This document shows positions 61,601 through 64,000 of a stretch of 64,000 nt of DNA, piece by piece. The notes under the pieces are model-generated. The model ran no database searches and was not told where the DNA came from. It saw only the letters and a list, made by a program, of their open reading frames with translations. Location: contig JAAMPI010000013.1 of NCBI GenBank assembly GCA_013054445.1, positions 1-64,000 on the forward strand, in the 5' to 3' direction. The position numbers and the translations under genes were made by a program. Numbering within the stretch: position 1 is the stretch's first letter; every line of letters begins with the position of its first letter. The DNA comes from Cudoniella acicularis. Lineage: Eukaryota > Ascomycota > Leotiomycetes > Helotiales > Helotiaceae.

Positions 61601-63855
61601 ATGGATCAAACCGCACACGTCCTTGCACACGCGAATCTATTATATGCGAGGGCGAATTCGACTGCAACAAACCCATCCACTGCCACCAGACCTCCAGTAT
61701 ATAAAGCCATAGGAATATCACTGGCATTTGCATCAGGATGTTTTATCGGCGTGTCCTTCGTGTTGAAGAAGGTCGGATTACTGAAAGCGAACGAAAAATA
61801 CGCCGAGGTTGCTGGTGAGGGATATGGATATCTCAAGAACGCTTTCTGGTGGACGGGCATGACATTAATGATAATTGGAGAGATTTGCAACTTCGTGGCA
61901 TACGCATTCGTCGACGCTATTCTGGTTACGCCATTAGGAGCCCTGTCCGTGGTTATTACGACGATTCTATCAGCTATATTTTTAAAGGAAAGATTGAGCT
62001 TGGTCGGGAAGATTGGATGCTTCCTTTGCATTGTTGGATCCGTGGTCATTGTTATGAATGCTCCTGCTGAATCCTCCGCCGCCACTATTCAAGAGATGCA
62101 GAGCTTTGTGATTGCCCCGGGCTTTCTTAGTTATACTGGTGTCATTATTGCGGGCTGTGCTTTTATAGCCTTTTGGGTCGGTCCGAGATACGGCAAAAAA
62201 TCGATGCTCGTATATTTGTCAATTTGCAGTTTAATTGGAGGCCTCAGTGTTGTAGCAACTCAAGGACTCGGTGCTGCTATCGTCTCCCAAATTGGAGGCG
62301 TAAAGCAGTATAACCAGCCCTTCCTCTACATCCTGTTTGTTTTTGTCATATGCACACTTCTGACAGAAATTATATACCTTAATGTAAGTTTTGCGCGTTT
62401 CAACCTATGATATCCGCTAACTGTTCCTAGAAAGCACTAAACTTGTTCAATGCCGCCTTGGTAACGCCTACATATTATGTTTTCTTTACCGGTTCCACAA
62501 TTATCACATCTGCCATTCTATTCAGAGGATTCAAGGGAACACCGACGTCTATCGTCACTGTGGTTATGGGATTCTTCGTAATCTGTTGTGGAGTTGTCCT
62601 CCTCCAGCTTTCCAAGTCCGCCAAAGACGTGCCGGATACGGCAGTCTTTGCTGGTGATTTAGACCAGGTCCGCAGGATTGCCGAGCAGGAACAACCAGAA
62701 TCGGAGCCAAAGGCTGATGCCATTCGTGGTACTGCTGCCATTATTCGACGATTCTCGACCATGAGATCTAAGATGGAGTTGGAAGAAGTGAGAAGATTAC
62801 ACGACGAAAAGCAGGCAGAGCTTGCACCGATTGGAGAAGGAGAGCAATTTGAATGGGATGGTCTTCGAAGACGCAGGACAACATATGGGACCAACCGTAG
62901 TACAAATTCACGTAGAACCTCAACTCCTTTCCCAGCTTTCGACCCTTCAGCCGTTGGAACACCTCCGCCACGTCCTCAACATGCTCCAACTTTTGGGACC
63001 CCAACTCAATATCAACATCCACCTCTTGGTATGTCCCGATTCCCTACTGAATCCGAAGAAGACGAAGACGAAGAGCGACCCTTGACCAGGGGATCATCCG
63101 TATTTGGGCGTGTTAGATCCGTTCTTGTCCGTGATGGGGCAAGGGAAAGGCCACATGGAAATCTTCCTCGTGTTCAGAGTCCCATGCATCCTGTCCCACT
63201 AACAGAGATCTCTATTCCTGCTTATAAAGGAGATGATGCTAGTGGCAATGCTTACTATGGCCACAATACTGAATATCATGGCGCGGGCGAAAGACATGTC
63301 ACGATCGTGGATGACGCCTCACAACGCACAGGGAGCAGAGGAAGCAACCTGCACCCACACGCAGCTCCAACACCTCCACCTCACTCAGCTAAGAGGCAAT
63401 TTTCCTTCCAAAATGTTTTCCGAAAAGCCTCAGGATCACAACCCCACGGTGACGAGCAAACACCTCCCAGTCGGTCTCCTATGATCCGCAAAGGACCCGG
63501 AGGAAGAAAAAACAGCGCATCACTCGTCAAGAATGCTACAGAAGAGGAAAGATTGGGGTTAGTAAAAGGGGACACCAGGACAGAGAGCGTACCGACCCTG
63601 CCAGCATATGAAGTGGAAGAGGCAGAAGATGACTGGATGCCCGAGACCAAAGAACCTGGGCGGAAACGAGAACTCACTCCCCCACGGCGAGAAGGCAGGG
63701 AAGTAGAGAAGTCGAGGGACCCAGGATCACGAAGTTCCTCAGAAGACTATTATGCGCAACAAAAGAAGAAATGGGATGCGAAAGACGGAGGTGCGAAGAG
63801 GGATCGATCACCTCCACATCCGCCATATGATGACGGTAAAGGCGCATTTATATGA
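61601..63855 (+). CDS. NIPA-type magnesium transporter
   Basis: Membrane transporter of the NIPA family (DUF803), which in animals moves Mg2+ and related divalent cations; the fungal role is inferred. Exon 1 is 61601-62383 and exon 2 is 62431-63855, with a 47-base phase 0 intron (GTAAGT...TTCCTAG), giving 735 residues. Nine or so hydrophobic helices fill residues 33-350. Family motifs are GCFIGVSFVLKKVGLL in helix 1, the helix-2 segment WWTGMTLMIIGEICNFVAYAF, then TPLGALSVV and LKERLSLVGKIGC. Across the splice site YLNKALNLFNAALVTPTYYV is formed, and FRGFKG follows. The C-terminal 385 residues are hydrophilic, Ser/Pro/Arg-rich and disordered, much longer than in animal members and usual for fungal ones. 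Many SP/TP and RxxS sites suggest phosphorylation control. Confidence 0.93.
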
Positions 63856-64000
63856 GAAATGAAAAAGGGCTTCACGATTAAATGACAGGCGCAGGCTTGG
63901 ATCGGAATGGAATGGACCGGCATGGAATTGAATGCAACGTAACGCATGAATTGCATGGATAATGAAATCGATACATGTACTGTACAATAGGTAGAAACCG
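63856..64000. other. 3' flank of the NIPA transporter gene
   Basis: 145 bases to the window edge. Tandem-like GGAATGGAATGGA and CATGGAATTGAATG motifs lie near 63902-63931. No gene. Confidence 0.5.

Overview
The window is nuclear DNA of a filamentous ascomycete (Pezizomycotina). The evidence is many short introns (about 46-110 bases, GTAAGT-like donors, CTRAY-type branch points, YAG acceptors), a NUC-1-type phosphate regulator, a Zn2Cys6 transcription factor, a HET-domain gene and fungal transposon relics. Protein flavour suggests Leotiomycetes, but that is an impression only. Nothing prokaryotic, organellar or CRISPR-like is present. I worked out exon structures by hand from splice signals and reading-frame closure.

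Layout. 1-3.4 kb: a broken Tc1/mariner transposase end, then gene-poor DNA. 3.4-8.3 kb: a long leader and the bHLH phosphate regulator NUC-1, broken by a homopolymer indel. 9.3-12.3 kb: Pcc1 (KEOPS) head to head with Cdc14. 13-14.1 kb: 14-3-3 protein. 16.3-16.8 kb: mitochondrial ATPase inhibitor IF1. 17.3-21.7 kb: nucleoporin Nsp1 head to head with an Laa2/aftiphilin-like trafficking protein. 23.5-25.1 kb: a three-RRM RNA-binding protein (Nam8/Csx1 type) with a stray copy of part of its first exon upstream. 27.4-28.3 kb: F-box-like protein. 29.2-33.9 kb: checkpoint protein Mad1 head to head with mitochondrial CDP-DAG synthase Tam41.

35.3-43.2 kb is the accessory part. It has a dead SRPK-like kinase, an intact flavin amine oxidase with a peroxisomal C-terminus, a heavily decayed HET-domain gene and a five-exon Zn2Cys6 factor. 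44.3-48.4 kb: Alg9 head to head with Naf1. 49.1-50.6 kb: membrane-anchored DUF3445 (heme-dependent oxidative N-demethylase-like) protein. 50.6-54.8 kb: gene-poor, degenerate DNA with a Ty1/Copia reverse-transcriptase scrap. 55.1-57.8 kb: Mpv17/PMP22 protein head to head with a broken metallophosphoesterase. 61.6-63.9 kb: NIPA-type magnesium transporter.

Most genes are core housekeeping genes arranged as divergent pairs with compact shared promoters. They do not form a pathway. The points of interest are the decay island at 35-41 kb, where nonsense codons sit at conserved tryptophans; three single-base frameshifts in short mononucleotide runs; the partial exon duplication upstream of the RRM gene; the three-fold repeat in the Laa2-like protein; and a probable GC-AG intron that decides a C-terminus. 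I found no convincing new biological system.
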